From contig JAFWOX010000091.1 of NCBI GenBank assembly GCA_017545325.1, forward strand, positions 1 through 64,000: DNA of 64,000 nt, written 5' to 3'. Each line of letters starts with the position of its first letter. Within the stretch, counting starts at the first letter, position 1. Below, piece after piece: positions 15,493 through 22,556 of the stretch. The stretch comes from Oscillospiraceae bacterium. GTDB lineage: Bacteria; Bacillota_A; Clostridia; Oscillospirales; Oscillospiraceae. The notes under the pieces were generated by a model. That model saw only the letters and a list, made by a program, of their open reading frames with translations. It made no database searches and was not told the DNA's origin. The translations under genes were made by a program, and so were the position numbers.

Positions 15493-16521
15493 TCAGCTGA
15501 ACTGGCGCAGGAAGCGCACATCGTTGTCGAACAGGAGCCGCAGGTCGCTGATGCTGAACCGGCGCATCACCAGGCGCTCCAGTCCCGCGCCGAAGGCGAA
15601 GCCGCTGTATTCCTCCGGGTCGATGCCGCAGCCGGAGAGGACCTTGGGGTGGACCATTCCGGCGCCCAGGACCTCGATCCAGCCCTCGCCCTTGCAGACC
15701 CGGCAGCCCTCGCCGTGGCATTCAAAGCACTGGATATCCACCTCGCAGCTTGGCTCCGTGAAGGGGAAGTGGTGGGGACGGAAGCGGGTGACGGTCTCGG
15801 GGCCGTAAAGCCGCTTCAGCATCACGTCCAGACAGCCCTTCAGGTCCCCCATGGTGATGCCCTTGTCCACCACCAGCCCCTCCAGCTGATGGAACATGGG
15901 GGAGTGGGTGGCGTCGATCTCGTCCTTCCGGTAGACCCGGCCGGGAGAGATGATCCGGATGGGGGGCTTCTGCCGCTCCATGACCCGCACCTGCACCGGG
16001 CTGGTCTGACAGCGGAGGTGGACCTTCTCATCCTCCGTGATGTAGAAGGTGTCGGTCCATTCCCGCACGGTATGGCCCTCGGGAATGTTCAGCTTATCAA
16101 AGTCATAGGTGCTGAGCTCCACCTCCGGCCCCTCGGCCACCTGGAAGCCCATGCCCACGAAAATATCCACGCATTCGTCCCACACGATCTGCAGGGGGTG
16201 CTTAGCGCCGGTTTCCACAGCCTTGCCGGGAATGGTCACATCCAGGGTCTCCTCCCGGAGCTTCCGCTCCAGCAGGGCGTTCTGCAGCGCCTTGCCCCGC
16301 TCGCTGAGGGCGGCTTCGATCTTTGCCCGGACCTCGTTGGCCAGCTGGCCCATGGCGGGGCGCTCCTCCGGACTGACGCTGCCCAGCTGCTTCAGCACGG
16401 CGCTGAGCGAGCCCTTCTTCCCCAGATACTGTACCCGAACCGCATCCAGGGCGCTCGGATCCAGGGCTGCCTCAATGGCCGCCAGAGATTTGGCCCGGAT
16501 CTCCTCCAGCTTGTTTTTCAT
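15493..16521 (-). CDS. pheS: phenylalanyl-tRNA synthetase alpha subunit
   Basis: The 342-residue catalytic subunit begins MKNKLEEIRAKSLAAIEAA at 16521, after AGGAGG; an upstream in-frame ATG at 16566 lies inside the T-box terminator and is rejected. The N-terminal coiled coil is followed by class II synthetase motifs: HPLQIVWDECVDIFVGMGF, motif 2 RIISPGRVYRKDEIDATHS, and motif 3 GFAFGAGLERLVMRRF. A Cys-rich loop (CFECHGEGCRVCKGEGW) is the metal-binding-like insertion usual in Bacillota PheS. The gene is first in the pheST operon, and its leader carries a clear T-box motif. Confidence 0.97.
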   Translation of the reverse strand: MKNKLEEIRAKSLAAIEAALDPSALDAVRVQYLGKKGSLSAVLKQLGSVSPEERPAMGQLANEVRAKIEAALSERGKALQNALLERKLREETLDVTIPGKAVETGAKHPLQIVWDECVDIFVGMGFQVAEGPEVELSTYDFDKLNIPEGHTVREWTDTFYITEDEKVHLRCQTSPVQVRVMERQKPPIRIISPGRVYRKDEIDATHSPMFHQLEGLVVDKGITMGDLKGCLDVMLKRLYGPETVTRFRPHHFPFTEPSCEVDIQCFECHGEGCRVCKGEGWIEVLGAGMVHPKVLSGCGIDPEEYSGFAFGAGLERLVMRRFSISDLRLLFDNDVRFLRQFS

Positions 16522-16564
16522 TTTCTGCCTCCTGTGAGCCGCCCCGAGGAGCGGCGTATTCGTC

Positions 16565-16818
16565 AAACAAAGGGCCCTCCGTCCCGAAACTATGGGACGG
16601 AAGGCTCCGCGTTACCACCCATATTCGCCTCCGGCCGGGCCGGAAGACGCACTCTGCGGGGAAAAGGACTCTCCCCTTGACCGATGACGGGGTCAGACCG
16701 TCGGCCGTTACGCCGCAGCTCCCGGGCGAACCAAGCGGTCCTTGGACCGGGGCGCTCGCAGCAAACGCGCCCTTCTCTGAGATCCCGGCCTCCGCTATTT
16801 TCCCGTTCAACGCCATTT
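16565..16818 (-). promoter_or_regulatory. T-box riboswitch (tRNA-Phe sensing) of pheST
   Basis: On the minus strand the T-box sequence TGGGTGGTAACGCG lies at 16621-16608 and overlaps the 5' arm of a terminator, CCGTCCC (16600-16594) pairing with GGGACGG (16585-16579), followed by a T-rich stretch near 16570. Upstream about 200 bases fold into the stem I and stem II/III region. A possible UUC specifier is at 16730-16728 but I cannot fix it with confidence. Uncharged tRNA-Phe should favour the antiterminator and raise pheST expression. Confidence 0.92.
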
Positions 16819-16824
16819 TGGGCG

Positions 16825-16853
16825 AGTATACCACTTTGTCTCCCGGATTGCAA
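16825..16853 (-). promoter_or_regulatory. promoter of the pheST T-box transcript
   Basis: Minus strand: TTGCAA (16853-16848), 17-base spacer, extended -10 TGG-TATACT (-10 hexamer at 16830-16825). Confidence 0.75.
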
Positions 16854-16970
16854 GGCTTTTCCGCCTCCTGCCTCGGGGCAGGCGCGATGCCGTTGCGCCG
16901 GAGGGGAAATCGTGGTATGCTTTACAGGAATAGAGAGACGACGTACGTCGGCAAAAGGGAGGTTTATCTT

Positions 16971-17537
16971 ATGGCCAGATTCTGTACCGAATGCGGGACC
17001 GCGATCCCGGAGGGCGCTGGCTTCTGCATCGAATGCGGCGCGAAAGCCCCGGAGGCCGAAACGAACCCGGCCCAGCCGGCTGTGCCGGCGAGCCCGGAGC
17101 CTTATCCCGCCGTTCCCCAGCCTCAGCCCGTTCCCGAGCAGAATGGATACGAGGAGCCGCAGCAGGCAGCTTACCCGCCCCGGCCCTCAGCCGGGCCGTC
17201 AAGGCCGGACCGGAGCGGGAAGCCGGTCAGCACCCTCGGCTTCTGGGCGCTGAAGCTCCTGTATGCCATCCCCGTGGTGGGGTTCTTCGCCTCCCTGGTC
17301 CTGTCCATCGCGCCGGAGAACAAGAGCCTGAAGCACCATGCCCTGGCCACTCTCATCTGGCGGATCATTATCCTGGGATTCCTGATTTTCGGGAGCATCC
17401 GGCTCTGGAACGGCATCGAGGCCAACTGGGACCGGGTTTCCGATTCCTTCTCGGAGATCTTTGAGGGAGAGGAGATCAACAGCCTGGATGATTTGCTGGA
17501 CAGCCTGAAAAACGGGTTGGCCGGCGCCGGGAGCTGA
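16971..17537 (+). CDS. zinc-ribbon membrane protein
   Basis: A 188-residue protein starting at ATG 16971, 8 bases after AAAAGGGAGG. The N-terminus is a four-cysteine zinc ribbon (FCTECGTAIPEGAGFCIECG, residues 4-23), followed by a Pro/Glu/Gln-rich linker (about 30-90), two hydrophobic helices (about 93-118 and 126-148), and an acidic C-terminal tail. Such zinc-ribbon-linker-membrane proteins are common in Clostridia and lack an assigned role; the ribbon is cytoplasmic by topology. It is divergent from pheST and separated by about 80 bases from the next gene. Confidence 0.8.
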   Translation: MARFCTECGTAIPEGAGFCIECGAKAPEAETNPAQPAVPASPEPYPAVPQPQPVPEQNGYEEPQQAAYPPRPSAGPSRPDRSGKPVSTLGFWALKLLYAIPVVGFFASLVLSIAPENKSLKHHALATLIWRIIILGFLIFGSIRLWNGIEANWDRVSDSFSEIFEGEEINSLDDLLDSLKNGLAGAGS

Positions 17538-17619
17538 GCCGGGGACCGGAGCTTTTTCCGGTGGACAAACCGGGGAGAAATGCGTATACTGAGGATGATT
17601 TACCGTTGGGGGTGAGGAA

Positions 17620-18162
17620 ATGAAAACCTATCATGACGTGTTTGTGGAGCAGCTGGTCCGCCGCCGCCGTCCCGGAGGGGAGGCGGTCTTCCGCCTGGGC
17701 GCGGTCCTGTTGGGGCTGATCCTCATCACCCTGGCCTTCGTTCTGGCACGGAATTTCTTCCCCGTCCTTTTCGCCCTGGTGGTGATCCTGGAGTTCTTCG
17801 CCTTTGTGTATACCGTCAAGGAGTTTGAATACTCCTTCATCAGCGGGGATGTGGATATCGACATGATCCGGGGCAAGCGGAAGCGCAGCACCATCTTCAG
17901 CTGCAGCTGCCGGGATATCGCTCTGATGGCGCCCTGCGGCACCCATGAGGAGGCCCTGGCCGAATCCTTCACCCGGACCACGGACGCCTCCGAGCGCGCC
18001 GGGGGAGAGGGCAGATGGTTTTTTATCTGCCGGCGGGAGGACGGGAGCCGGGAGCTGGTCTATCTGACCCCCAATGAGCGGCTTCTGGACGCCTTTTCCG
18101 GCTACCTGGGCAGAAAGATGGACTATACCCCCCAGAGCGGGCATAAGCTGAAAGCAGAGTAG
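17620..18162 (+). CDS. conserved membrane protein (DUF6106-like)
   Basis: A 180-residue protein with a GGTGAGG ribosome site. After a basic N-terminus (MKTYHDVFVEQLVRRRR) come two closely spaced membrane helices (about residues 24-43 and 46-66), then FEYSFISGDVDIDMIRGKRKR and a mostly beta C-terminal cytoplasmic domain with LVYLTPNERLLDAF. The layout resembles the DUF6106 family of Clostridia, whose soluble half looks PH-domain-like. I am not certain of the family number. No enzyme motif is visible. It is followed after 34 bases by a lipoprotein gene and may share its transcript. Confidence 0.7.
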   Translation: MKTYHDVFVEQLVRRRRPGGEAVFRLGAVLLGLILITLAFVLARNFFPVLFALVVILEFFAFVYTVKEFEYSFISGDVDIDMIRGKRKRSTIFSCSCRDIALMAPCGTHEEALAESFTRTTDASERAGGEGRWFFICRREDGSRELVYLTPNERLLDAFSGYLGRKMDYTPQSGHKLKAE

Positions 18163-18196
18163 ACCGGCTCCCGGGAGCCGGAGAAGGAGGCTCTGC

Positions 18197-18805
18197 GTGA
18201 GAATGGTCCGTTCCGCAGCCCTGTTCGTCATGCTGCTCCTGCCCCTGCTGCTCGCCGCCTGCGGCGGCGCCCTGGGGGACCGGGAGCGGGAGGATTTCCT
18301 GGAGATCCGCGCCTCCCTGCTGGAGCGGGAGGAGTTCAGCCTCCGGGCAGATCTGCGGGCGGATTACGGGGATCGGGTGTACGATTATCGCCTGGCTTAC
18401 GCCGGGAACGCCGAAAAGGGCGTCCTGCAGATCGAGGAACCCCTGGAGCTGAAGGATATCCGGGTGGAGCTGGAGGAGGGGCATACCCTCCTCCGCTGCG
18501 GGGACGTGATGCTGGATACCGGCGCCCTGGCGGGGGAGGAGAGCCCGGTGCAGGCCTTTCCGCTGATGATCCGGGCCTGGCTCCGGGGCAGCGTGGCGGA
18601 ATGCTGGCATGAGCGGCTGTACGGGGAGGACTGCGTCGCGGCGGAGATCCACCTGGGCGGCGCCGGAGCGGAGACGAGCCTGGTTTGCCGGGTCTGGTTC
18701 CGCCGATCCGACCGGGAGCCGGTGTATGCCGAGCTGGAATCGGAGGGGAGCGTCCGCCTCGCCTGCCGCTGCCTTCCCCGCGCCGAAGAGACGCCGAAAG
18801 TATAA
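18197..18805 (+). CDS. putative lipoprotein
   Basis: A 202-residue protein with a lipoprotein signal peptide: MRMVRSAALFVMLLLPLLLAA ending in the lipobox LLAACGG, so Cys22 should be lipidated after signal peptidase II cleavage. The start is GTG at 18197, six bases after AAGGAGG. The mature part is acidic, beta-rich and Arg/Glu-heavy, with three further cysteines; it resembles the small LolA/LppX-like lipoproteins of Clostridia only in general outline. Its neighbours are a DUF6106-like membrane protein upstream and mazF downstream. No specific function is supported. Confidence 0.8.
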   Translation: MRMVRSAALFVMLLLPLLLAACGGALGDREREDFLEIRASLLEREEFSLRADLRADYGDRVYDYRLAYAGNAEKGVLQIEEPLELKDIRVELEEGHTLLRCGDVMLDTGALAGEESPVQAFPLMIRAWLRGSVAECWHERLYGEDCVAAEIHLGGAGAETSLVCRVWFRRSDREPVYAELESEGSVRLACRCLPRAEETPKV

Positions 18806-18883
18806 TGTCTTCCGCTTTGTGGAAGAATGAGACCGTCGGACATAGGATGTACCGGCAATCCATTCAGCGGAGCGTGAAGAATT

Positions 18884-19264
18884 ATGCTGCAGAGCGTCAG
18901 AAGAGGAGACATCTATTACGCGGACCTGAGCCCCGTGGTGGGGAGCGAGCAGGGCGGGATGCGGCCGGTACTTATCGTGCAGAACGATATCGGCAACCGG
19001 TACAGCCCCACCGTCATCGCCGCCGCCATCACCTCTCAGACCGGGAAGGCCAAGCTGCCCACCCATATTGCCCTGGGGGGTCAGAGCTGCGGCCTGACCA
19101 AGGATTCCATCATCCTGCTGGAGCAGATACGCACCATCGATAAACAGCGCCTGCGGGAGCGCATGGGCAAGCTGGACGAGAACATGATGAGCCGGGTGGA
19201 CAGCGCCATTGCCGTGAGCTTCGGCCTGGGCCCCCGGGAGACCAGGGCGGGAGCCGCCATGTGA
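18884..19264 (+). CDS. mazF: MazF/PemK-family endoribonuclease toxin
   Basis: The 126-residue product is a clear MazF/EndoA homologue: [21 protein letters not shown] at the N-terminus, [25 protein letters not shown] and [18 protein letters not shown]. The conserved Arg and the Ser/Thr of the active site are present. Such toxins cut mRNA at short specific sequences and are normally neutralised by a small MazE-like antitoxin encoded just upstream. Only 78 bases separate it from the lipoprotein gene, with no reading frame for an antitoxin, so control may come from elsewhere. In Bacillota the gene often follows alr, which is not present here. It may be a housekeeping RNase. Confidence 0.92.
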   Translation: MLQSVRRGDIYYADLSPVVGSEQGGMRPVLIVQNDIGNRYSPTVIAAAITSQTGKAKLPTHIALGGQSCGLTKDSIILLEQIRTIDKQRLRERMGKLDENMMSRVDSAIAVSFGLGPRETRAGAAM

Positions 19265-19293
19265 TTCCTCCCGCCGAAATGAGGTAGAGAAAG

Positions 19294-19827
19294 ATGAAAA
19301 AACTCCTGCGCTTTACCATGATCGCCGCCGCTGCGGCCATCCTTCTGTTTGCCGCTGCGGCCCTGGCCGCCGGGGACGATCCCGCCCCGGGGGGACAGGG
19401 GGACCCCCTGGTCACCCTGAGCTACCTGGAGCAGGTGTACACGGGCTATATCTCCGACCAGCTCCTTCAGGATGTGGAGACACGGGCGCAGGCCATAGAG
19501 GCGAACCTGGAGCAGCGGATCGCCGCCCTGGAGGAGGCCAGCCGGGAAGCCCGGGCCGTCAGCGCCAGCACCTATCAGCTGGTTACTCTGGAGGAGGGAC
19601 AGACCCTTTCCGGGGACCGGGGCATCGAGCTCATCCTGCGGATCGGAGAGGCGTCCGTCGCCGCCCGGAACAGCCCCGGCCTGGTGGACGCCACCACCGC
19701 CGGGAGCCTGGAGGACGGGCAGAGCCTGGAAAAGAACCATCTGTATATGATCACCATCCCGGAAAACGGCGTCCGGGCGTCCGGTCATGCGGTGCTCATG
19801 GTCCGCGGGGAGTATGTGATCAGCTGA
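19294..19827 (+). CDS. exported coiled-coil protein
   Basis: A 177-residue protein with a GAGGTAGAG ribosome site and an Ala-rich signal peptide (about residues 1-26). A Gly/Pro-rich segment leads to GDPLVTLSYLEQVYTGY, then a coiled coil (about 55-92) and a small beta-rich C-terminal domain (LVTLEEGQTLSGDRGIELILRIGEA). The combination LVTLSYLE plus a later TYQLVTLEEGQTL occurs in secreted proteins of many Clostridia whose role is unknown. It could be envelope- or spore-associated given the coat genes downstream, but nothing in the sequence proves this. A strong terminator follows its stop. Confidence 0.75.
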   Translation: MKKLLRFTMIAAAAAILLFAAAALAAGDDPAPGGQGDPLVTLSYLEQVYTGYISDQLLQDVETRAQAIEANLEQRIAALEEASREARAVSASTYQLVTLEEGQTLSGDRGIELILRIGEASVAARNSPGLVDATTAGSLEDGQSLEKNHLYMITIPENGVRASGHAVLMVRGEYVIS

Positions 19828-19844
19828 CTTTTTTCGGGAAAGGA

Positions 19845-19879
19845 CCGGGGACCGGCTGCCGCCGGTCCCCGGATTTTTG
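19845..19879 (+). terminator. intrinsic terminator
   Basis: A perfect 12-bp stem, CCGGGGACCGGC (19845-19856) / GCCGGTCCCCGG (19861-19872), with loop TGCC and an ATTTTTG tail at 19873-19879. Confidence 0.88.
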
Positions 19880-19883
19880 CACC

Positions 19884-20438
19884 ATGAATCTCATCGGCAA
19901 GTATCCCATCTACGACGGAGAAGAGCAGGCGGGAGAGCTGGAGGTCTCCCCCTGGGGCGGTTACCTGCGGTTCCGGGCCCTGTGCCGGAGCCGGCGCAGG
20001 GGCGTGTTCCGCCTGGTGGCGGAGAGCGGGGGGCGGCTCCTGCCCCTGGGGGTGATGGCCCCCTCCGGCAGCGGCTTCGGTCTGGAGCGGCGCTTTTCCC
20101 CGGCGGCGCTGCGGAGCATGGGGCTGGAGCGGATCGACCGCTGCCGTCTGACCCAGGATTGGGAGGCCGGCTGGCAGGAGGAGCGCAGCCCGGAGCGGCT
20201 GTTCCGGGACCCGGCCCTGCAGGAGCTGGGCCGGGTGCTGGCCCGGGAGGGGGTCCTGACCAGGCAGGAAGGGGAGGTCACCCTCCTGGCGGTGCCCCTG
20301 GATCCTGGCCGCCCCTTTGCCGCCATGCCGATCTTCTGCTTCGGCTCCCCGGAGACAATTAATGGGAGGAATTGGATCGTCTTCCGGATCATGGAAGGCT
20401 CGCCCACGGTTAATTGCCCCGCAGGAGGGGCAGACTAA
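19884..20438 (+). CDS. hypothetical protein, start immediately after a terminator
   Basis: A 184-residue soluble protein. It begins MNLIGKYPIYDGEEQAGEL, continues with short beta strands around FRLVAESGGRLLPLGVMAP and FGLERRFSP, and ends in an ARG-rich, then hydrophobic region. The sequence has the feel of a conserved two-part beta protein of GC-rich Clostridia, but no domain is recognised. The ATG at 19884 lies five bases after the T-run of a strong terminator, and no Shine-Dalgarno sequence is possible there; a later start is conceivable. How it is expressed is unclear. The downstream coat genes follow within 36 bases. Confidence 0.6.
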   Translation: MNLIGKYPIYDGEEQAGELEVSPWGGYLRFRALCRSRRRGVFRLVAESGGRLLPLGVMAPSGSGFGLERRFSPAALRSMGLERIDRCRLTQDWEAGWQEERSPERLFRDPALQELGRVLAREGVLTRQEGEVTLLAVPLDPGRPFAAMPIFCFGSPETINGRNWIVFRIMEGSPTVNCPAGGAD

Positions 20439-20474
20439 GGCCGGTGGCCCAAATCTGATATACCGGAGAGAGCA

Positions 20475-20660
20475 ATGACGAATCTGACTACCAAAGAACT
20501 CACGGCTCTTGACGACCAGATCAAGACCGAGCAGGTCCTGGTCAAGAAGTACAAGGCCATGGCGTGCCTCTGCAGCGACGCCAAGATCCAGGGAGACCTG
20601 AACGGCATGGCGGATAAGCATCAGCAGCACTGCAACACGCTGATGACCTTCCTGCAGTAA
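20475..20660 (+). CDS. small spore-coat-associated protein
   Basis: A 61-residue helical protein with a GGAGAGAG ribosome site. It contains TTKELTALDDQIKTEQVLVKKY, then DKHQQHCNTLMTFLQ, a pattern found in short proteins encoded directly before CotF-family coat genes in Clostridia. It has two cysteines in MACLCSD and one near the end, which could cross-link in the coat. It lies 11 bases upstream of the CotF-like gene, so the two are co-expressed. Assignment rests on context and helix pattern. Confidence 0.7.
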   Translation: MTNLTTKELTALDDQIKTEQVLVKKYKAMACLCSDAKIQGDLNGMADKHQQHCNTLMTFLQ

Positions 20661-20671
20661 GGAGGCGCGGC

Positions 20672-20947
20672 ATGACGGATCCCAACCGCTGCGCGGCGAC
20701 CCTGGGGGACAAGGAGATCCTCAATGATTTCCTGGCGAGCCAGAAGCAGATCGCGGCATCCTACAACACCTTCGCGGGGGAGTGTGTGAACCCCCAGCTC
20801 CGCAGCACCTTCCTGAACATCCTGGATGAGGAGCATCGGATCCAGGCGGACCTGTTCGGCGATATGACCGCCAAGGGCTGGTATCAGGTGGAGCAGGCGG
20901 ACCGGCAGAAGATCGACCAGACCCGGCAGAAGCTGAGCCAGGGCTGA
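20672..20947 (+). CDS. CotF-family spore coat protein
   Basis: The 91-residue product matches the coat protein F family (PF07875): DKEILNDFLASQKQIAASYNTF at the N-terminus, then NPQLRSTFLNILDEEHRIQADLF and KGWYQVEQADRQKIDQ. These form a short four-helix, ferritin-like bundle. It should be made in the mother cell during sporulation and deposited on the spore. It follows its small partner by 11 bases with a GGAGG ribosome site, and a bidirectional terminator ends the transcript. Confidence 0.9.
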   Translation: MTDPNRCAATLGDKEILNDFLASQKQIAASYNTFAGECVNPQLRSTFLNILDEEHRIQADLFGDMTAKGWYQVEQADRQKIDQTRQKLSQG

Positions 20948-20958
20948 TCGGAGCGAAC

Positions 20959-21007
20959 AAAAAAGGCGCTGTCCCCCGCGCTGAGCGGACCGGGACAACG
21001 CCTTTTT
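20959..21007. terminator. bidirectional terminator between coat genes and MATE exporter
   Basis: AAAAAGGCG (20960-20968) pairs with CGCCTTTTT (20999-21007), with inner TCCC/GGGA pairing. A-run and T-run on opposite sides serve both strands. Confidence 0.85.
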
Positions 21008-21015
21008 CGCGTATT

Positions 21016-22395
21016 TTACACTGCTTTTTTTCGGGTCAGCTCCGTCCAGCGCCCGGAGCGGTAGTACAGGACGAAGATCACGAAGAGCAGCAGATTGTGG
21101 CAGATCATGGCGCCCCAGGCGGCGGTGAGGCCGTGGTGCAGCAGGGAGACCAGGATGAAGGTGCCCACGATCCGCACCCCCCACATGCCCAAGACGTTGA
21201 ACAGGAAGGGGACCCTGGTGTTCCCCGCCCCCTGGAGGCAGCCCTCCAGCACGATGTATACCCCGTAGAAGGGTTCGGAAAGGGCCACCATCCGCAGCAC
21301 CCGGGCGCTGAGGGCAATGACGCGGGCGTCCCGGGAGAAGAGACCGGCCATCACCGGGGCGAAGGCGAAGAGCAGGGCGCCGGAAAGCAGCATGAGCCCC
21401 GTTTCCAGCACCAGAATGGCGGAGGTGATGCTCCGCAGCCTTTCCCGGTCCCGGGCGCCGATGCATTCCCCGGTGAGGGTGGCGGCGGCGGTCTGCATCC
21501 CGTAGCCCGGCACATAGAAGGCGGATTCCACCGTATTGGCCACGGTGTGCGCGGCGGTGGAGATCTCCCCCAGGGAGTTGATCATGCTGGCAAAGACCAC
21601 GTAGCCCAGGCTGGTGGCGAAGCGCTGGAGCACCGCGGGGACGGCCACCCGAAGGCAGGGGAGGAGCACCGCCCGGTCCGGCTTCAGGGAGTATCCGGCA
21701 GGGGAGATCTCCTTATGCCGCCAGAGGACCAGCATCAGCACCACGCCTCCCAGCACGAAGCTGATGGCGCTGGCCACGGCGGCGCCCACCACCCCCCAGC
21801 CCGCGCCCCAGATCCGGAAGGCGGCGCCGAAGAGGGTCAGGGTCCTGGCGGGGAAGATGAGCAGGGCGTTCAGGATCACGTTCACGATGTTCATGAGGAT
21901 GCCCGCCAGCATGGGGGAGCGGGTGTCCCCGGCCGCCCGGAGCAGGGTGCCCGCCAGCATGCTGGCAGCCCGGAACAGGGTGGGGACATAGATGATGAAG
22001 AAATACCGGGAGGCCAGGGGGCGGATGGGCTCCTCCACCTGCATCCAGACGGGGATGACTCCGGCCAGGGCCAGGGGGAGAACGGTGAACACCAGGCCGA
22101 TGATCAGCATCATCAGCACCGCCTGGGCGGAGGCCCTGCGTGCCCGGTCGTAGTCCTGCGCGCCCCTGGCCTGGGAGATATAGGCCAGGAAGCCCACCCC
22201 CATGGAGCCGATGGTGGAGCTGATGAGCCAGTTTACGGTGGTGGTGGAGCCCACGGCGGCGGTGGCGGCGGTGCCCAGCGCGCCCACCATGGCGGTATCG
22301 ATATACTGTACGGCGGTGTGCATCAGCTGCTCCAGCATGGTGGGGCCGGCCAGACGGAACACGGTGCCGGTGCGGGAAAGATCAGGTCGTTTCAT
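21016..22395 (-). CDS. MATE-family multidrug/cation efflux transporter
   Basis: A 459-residue membrane protein with about twelve hydrophobic helices in two homologous halves, typical of MATE/NorM transporters (PF01554). Family landmarks include GPTMLEQLMHTAVQYIDTAMVG at the start, and INSLGEISTAAHTVANTVES and GMQTAAATLTGECIGA in the second half. It exports organic cations in exchange for Na+ or H+. The chosen start is MKRPDLS at 22395; an ATG six bases upstream (22401) abuts the GGATAGGT site and is less likely. It is transcribed away from the penicillin-binding-protein gene. Confidence 0.93.
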   Translation of the reverse strand: MKRPDLSRTGTVFRLAGPTMLEQLMHTAVQYIDTAMVGALGTAATAAVGSTTTVNWLISSTIGSMGVGFLAYISQARGAQDYDRARRASAQAVLMMLIIGLVFTVLPLALAGVIPVWMQVEEPIRPLASRYFFIIYVPTLFRAASMLAGTLLRAAGDTRSPMLAGILMNIVNVILNALLIFPARTLTLFGAAFRIWGAGWGVVGAAVASAISFVLGGVVLMLVLWRHKEISPAGYSLKPDRAVLLPCLRVAVPAVLQRFATSLGYVVFASMINSLGEISTAAHTVANTVESAFYVPGYGMQTAAATLTGECIGARDRERLRSITSAILVLETGLMLLSGALLFAFAPVMAGLFSRDARVIALSARVLRMVALSEPFYGVYIVLEGCLQGAGNTRVPFLFNVLGMWGVRIVGTFILVSLLHHGLTAAWGAMICHNLLLFVIFVLYYRSGRWTELTRKKAV

Positions 22396-22493
22396 CGTCA
22401 TACCTATCCGGAAGGGAATTGCGCTCCGCAGCCGGGGCGCTTTTCGTATTGTAGCACAGTTCCCCTGCTTTCGCCACAGCAAACCGGTTTGGA

Positions 22494-22523
22494 TTGACAG
22501 AAACGGGTACAATGGTATATATT
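22494..22523 (+). promoter_or_regulatory. promoter of the class A penicillin-binding protein
   Basis: TTGACA (22494-22499), followed after 16-18 bases by the TATATATT run (22516-22523), 34 bases before the start codon. Confidence 0.65.
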
Positions 22524-22556
22524 AATCCTTACCGTTGAGAAGCGGAGGTGAGGCAT

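Noticed and set aside
16521..16566. Upstream ATG (16566) as the pheS start
   Set aside because: It lies at the end of the T-box terminator and has no ribosome site, while 16521 follows AGGAGG.
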